A stretch of 64,000 bases of DNA from Asterella californica (Eukaryota > Streptophyta > Marchantiopsida > Marchantiales > Aytoniaceae). Every line of letters begins with the position of its first letter. Position 1 is the stretch's first letter. The notes beneath the pieces are model-generated. The model worked only from the letters and a program-made list of their open reading frames with translations. It had not been told where the DNA came from and searched no databases. Positions 60,701 through 64,000 of the stretch are shown piece by piece. The translations under genes and the position numbers were made by a program. The stretch spans positions 10,974,001 through 11,038,000 of the forward strand of contig JAYKYS010000012.1 of assembly GCA_036924285.1 (NCBI GenBank), written 5' to 3'.

Positions 60701-63700
60701 ATCTCTCTCAACTTCTCCCACTATTAGTCTGCGGTCTTCCCACTCTTCTGAATACATTTACACTAGGATGTATCACCTTTACCCCTGGTTCGCTAGGTCC
60801 AACTAGTTCATATTTACACTGAGATAAACATGGCGGACGAAGCTGATTACACACAACTCATAATACACTGCGAATGTGCCTCGCGGGGTGACTCCTCCGA
60901 GACTACCGACTTCTTTCATGTCAGGAGGGTGCTAGCTCTTGCCCCTTATGAACATTCTTACCGATGCATTCGTCCCTAGGCTGGTAAAACCCTTCTCAGA
61001 AAGAACCTATCATCATTCGTCGTATCAGTAGAAAATTATCTTGTCTTTTACACCTTCACCTCACCCTCATCACTTTAAACAGTAAATTAGCAACATTTAT
61101 AAAAAAGGTAAAGAAATTTGAAACAACAGAAAGCTGATTACTTTACCTTCCCTTCGACCTGGTTCTCCACCATCATTGAGCGCTCCTGCCTGCTTGTACT
61201 TCTAGGGACTATATTCGCCACTGAATCTTTAGAGATTCCGGATTTTGACGTTGATCCGTTCATAATGCTCTGTGTTTGTGTTTCGGACAACACGTTTGTC
61301 AATTTGCTGGAAATTCCTGGTTGAATTAAAGATGAACGAATGCCCACCGCAAACTCAGCTCCACCACCACCGACCCAACCAACGGGTCCCGCATACAATC
61401 CTCTGTCAAAGGACTCTGCCATCATCACATACAAACAAACAAAGAGCTTTAAACTGCAGAAGAAGCCACCTGCTTTTTCAAAATAAGTTCACTACCGAAT
61501 AAGTATAAAAACAGGGTAAACAAACAGGCCGAGGAAACTGATCTGTCACCTGTTCCGAGAGAAAAACAAGTATTGACGCACAGGGTACTCAAATAAGGCG
61601 GAAACAGCTAGATAGACTGTTAAAATAGAGCTAAACAAAGAAATAGATTAGGACCTTATTTCAACCTACTATCCACAACACACAAAATTATCTGAAGCTG
61701 TCCAACAGTTAAGCAGCACCACTTTAATTAAAGCTACTGAGTCATACACTTGCATGAAACATGGATACTTCAACCATCAAACACTGATCATCTAACTGCT
61801 TGAAGAGTACCGCTTGTGGAGATAGCATCTTGGGCGGCTGCTTGAGGGTGTCCACAGACCGCTGGAGTGGGGTGCAGTACAGACAGTAAATCATACTGCA
61901 CAAAAGTTCTGGTTTTAGGTCGGATATAGCCCGAAATGCAGAGTGCGAAGGGATAGAACTGAACTCCCATCTTAATAGCGACGATCTTTCTAGTTCTTTG
62001 ACTGACAAATACCATTAATGAAAACCAACTGGGAATAAAATCACCTCGCCATCTTCCTCAGTGAGCTCTCCACTGAAACGAGCATAAAGATGTTGCACTC
62101 TTTCTTGTTTGATCAAACATTTGTGTATTTCGGTCTCCACATCCTTGCAGACCATCTGTGTTCAGAACATAATCAGCAACTTATCCGATGATAACGGAAG
62201 AGGAGATTCCATGAAGAAAACGACACACTACTCTTAAGACCGAGGATAGCGATCTTCGCCGGAGCTTTACCTTCATGTGACGCTTCACGCTGTCTCGTAC
62301 AATATCAAATTCATGATGGTCCTTATTGCTGCACGTAACACAATAAAGAGATTTTAGATTTTAGATTCAAGACTCCTATAGTTCGTAGCTCCAAACATTC
62401 TTGAGTTTTCAAACAGCCAACCTACTTCCAGGACAGTATACGAGCAACTGAACCGAGTCATTTATAGCAGAGACAGAAGGTTAAGGACGCGCTAAATAGA
62501 CGGACTCACGAGAACCCACGATTACCTGAGCATCAACTCCATGCCTAGCTGAAAATCTCTTACAGCATCAGTGCCCCTGGCTCGGGTACCTGCAACCGCT
62601 TCACTGGCCACCAGCAGCCCATCCCTTGCGAATAAACGTTCAGGCTGTTCTTCAAGCACAATGGTCACGATCAGACCAAGTTAAGTCGGAGTCAGCAACA
62701 CCCTTAGCTACAGATAAAGCAGAAGATTGCACTATGCTCTAACAATCAGCATTGCCGCAATGACTTGAAATCATTACACCTGCTACTTCGTGCGCTTCGT
62801 CGGTCACCAAGACCTGCACACTGAGCTTGACTTACTGAGCTTCCAATGAAGGCGCTTCCCTCTGGTACTTGTATTGCAAACTGGTAAGCACTTGGATCTT
62901 TTTCCTGCAAAAGTTAAAGTTAGCTTCTACCACGCAGGACGACGAGAACCTCTACATGCTGCAGACGAACTTACAATCTGCATCCCATAAACCAATACAA
63001 ACAGTACCCACTCCAAATTCAGAATAAATCTGGACGTCAGGATCTTATCTTATTTCAATGAGGAAAAGAAGTACCTGAAGGCAAGCCAGAAGACTAACAG
63101 GGTCCAGCTGATCGTCCAATTCCAGCTTCGTGCGTCTCGCCATCACCACCTATACAAAGTAAGAAGTTACATTACCTTTTATGCATAAGCTCGCCTGACA
63201 ATGACATTCTTTCTGTATACAGTGTAACATAAGACATGTTGTACGTGTTCGAGATGTCTCAAGACCTGATCAGAGGCTAAACCTCGGGAAGTCACCTTGC
63301 ATTACTTCTCCATTCAGTTGGGGCTTTATCTTTACACATATCTATCAGATATGTTCAGTTGAAACACTGGGTCAAGGTAAAACTAGGATAACCGAAGTGA
63401 ACTGAAATTGCAACCAACATATGAACACATAGGAAACCAAGATATTAGAATTGGGAGCAAGGGGTGAGATGTCATTACCTTCGAAATGTATGGATTACAC
63501 GAAGAAAGTGGATTGTGCTTATGTTGACGATCCATATCTGAAGCTCCTTCTTCACTGTCGCAGAATAGCTGTAGAGTCCTGTGCACTGCATCATGCCAAC
63601 TAGGCTCATCGGGAACATGCTCTCTTCGCAACACTTGAGCAAGTGGTCTCTCGTTGTCTGGACAAATCCGTGTAGACACCTAAAACCAGCCACTGATTGA

Positions 63701-64000
63701 TGTAATTCAGCAGGCCATCTTGAGGCGTTCTGACATAAGCACCAATACAATCTAGAAAGCTTGAAGGTGTACACTGCAGATGACTCCGCCACCCGTTGCT
63801 TAATTTATCATACATGCTTTAACAGGGTTCCTGCTGAGGCCCCAAATCTTCGGCAACCACGGCAGACGCCTACTACACACACACTGTGTCAGAGCTATAA
63901 TGTCACAGCTTACCGTCTGTATTACACAGAGTGAGTTATTCAGGGCCTTTTTCAGTGTCCAGCCCATCGAGTTGTCCCAAATCACATTCACTGCTAGTAG
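50262..64000 (-). CDS. PHYLLO: PHYLLO: fused MenF-MenD-MenC-MenH, 5' end outside window
   Basis: Four-module enzyme of phylloquinone synthesis; the family acts in plastids. Twenty-eight exons join in one frame to 1717 codons plus TAG (50264-50262): 63149-63075, 62904-62836, 62644-62526, 62328-62271, 62155-62045, 61895-61811, 61415-61147, 60649-60557, 60290-60186, 59316-59122, 58763-58665, 58450-57875, 57715-57491, 57087-56782, 56619-56552, 56355-56197, 55903-55778, 55366-55238, 55062-54945, 54680-54522, 54205-53942, 53725-53558, 53016-52873, 52606-52130, 51789-51445, 51302-51145, 51051-50944, 50607-50262. Further 5' exons are probable at about 63683-63479 (ends NPYISK) and from 63914 to the edge ([13 protein letters not shown]). 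Module order matches PHYLLO of green plants. The transit peptide would lie outside the window. All splice sites are GT-AG; four donors start GTT. Modules are described separately. Confidence 0.93.
52130..55366 (-). other. Linker and MenC module of PHYLLO (o-succinylbenzoate synthase)
   Basis: Exon 55366-55238 bridges MenD and MenC ([27 protein letters not shown]). The module in the family's usual order dehydrates SHCHC to o-succinylbenzoate with an enolase-superfamily fold. Catalytic positions seen are the lysine pair in CTLKLK, the metal ligands in LRADANRKW (Asp), LQYLE-EPV (Glu across the splice) and VALDETLDE (Asp), and the second base in [27 protein letters not shown] follows. The exons from 55062 down encode about 443 residues, with a C-terminal extension before MenH. 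Exon 53725-53558 has a degenerate inverted copy at 48958-49610. Confidence 0.92.
55778..60290 (-). other. MenD module of PHYLLO (SEPHCHC synthase)
   Basis: ThDP-dependent enzyme that joins isochorismate and 2-oxoglutarate. Exon 60290-60186 links it to MenF ([18 protein letters not shown]). Signature blocks are [30 protein letters not shown] (with the ThDP-activating Glu), [114 protein letters not shown] and [16 protein letters not shown]. The exons encode about 620 residues, slightly more than bacterial MenD. All expected blocks are in order with no break. Confidence 0.93.
60557..64000 (-). other. MenF module of PHYLLO (isochorismate synthase)
   Basis: Converts chorismate to isochorismate. 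All signature blocks of the chorismate-binding domain are readable: K-VVMARR (the Lys ends one exon and VVMARR starts the next), [84 protein letters not shown] and LYAGVGIV with EWRELELK. The Lys and the SEA-Glu correspond to the base and acid residues known from bacterial MenF/EntC. A Ser/Gln-rich insert of roughly 55-60 residues (about 61147-61320) sits between [10 protein letters not shown] and the IYLYAG block. Nothing indicates truncation. The N-terminal part is incomplete at the window edge, and the exons between 63480 and 63914 are uncertain. Confidence 0.88.

Noticed and set aside
1..64000. CRISPR arrays, bacterial operons or prophage
   Set aside because: No regularly spaced short repeats, ribosome-binding-site-led gene clusters or phage genes. 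The intron-containing genes and plant-type LTR elements mark nuclear eukaryotic DNA.

Overview
The window is nuclear DNA from a photosynthetic eukaryote, most likely a non-seed land plant or streptophyte alga. It holds two intron-rich host genes, both on the minus strand, in a background of degenerate LTR retrotransposons. No species can be named from the sequence alone. The lineage inference rests on the four-part PHYLLO fusion gene (menF-menD-menC-menH), which still carries an apparently complete isochorismate synthase module. In the seed plants I know of, that part of PHYLLO is truncated and replaced by separate ICS genes. Chromovirus-type Ty3/Gypsy elements and Met-tRNA-type primer binding sites also fit a plant.

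Region 1 (1-31262) is a nested transposon landscape. Element A (minus strand, LTR at 6111-7238, a second same-orientation LTR at 1-825) is fused at about 3204 to the 5' part of a different, plus-strand Ty3-type element C. To its right lies the 3' half of a chromovirus G, whose LTR (9675-10802) is also the 5' LTR of a second element D of the same family. D is interrupted by element B (13820-19772), a gag-only-like relative of A with a perfect 5-bp target duplication. D is interrupted again by element E (about 20386-23266). D ends in a 3' LTR with an internal 376-bp duplication. A second element of E's family, F, occupies about 25743-31117 on the minus strand and abuts an LTR fragment of family C. 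A 5S rRNA-derived segment lies upstream of E's gag.

Region 2 (31263-41100) has MITE-like and foldback repeats (31800-33910). It then carries a complete eight-exon gene (35351-38690, minus) for a 394-residue SLC35F5-type EamA transporter, which I reconstructed with an unbroken reading frame.

Region 3 (41100-50261) has decayed Ty3/Gypsy pol sequence on the minus strand (H). This is followed by a plus-strand integrase carrying a PHD-finger-like C-terminus (I), its LTR, a 587-bp tandem duplication, and an inverted duplicate of one PHYLLO exon with its flanking introns.

Region 4 (50262-64000) is PHYLLO. I could place 28 consecutive exons that join in frame to 1717 codons plus stop, with further 5' exons running to or past the window edge. 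Its modules perform the chorismate-to-dihydroxynaphthoate arm of phylloquinone (vitamin K1) synthesis: isochorismate synthase, SEPHCHC synthase, SHCHC synthase and o-succinylbenzoate synthase.
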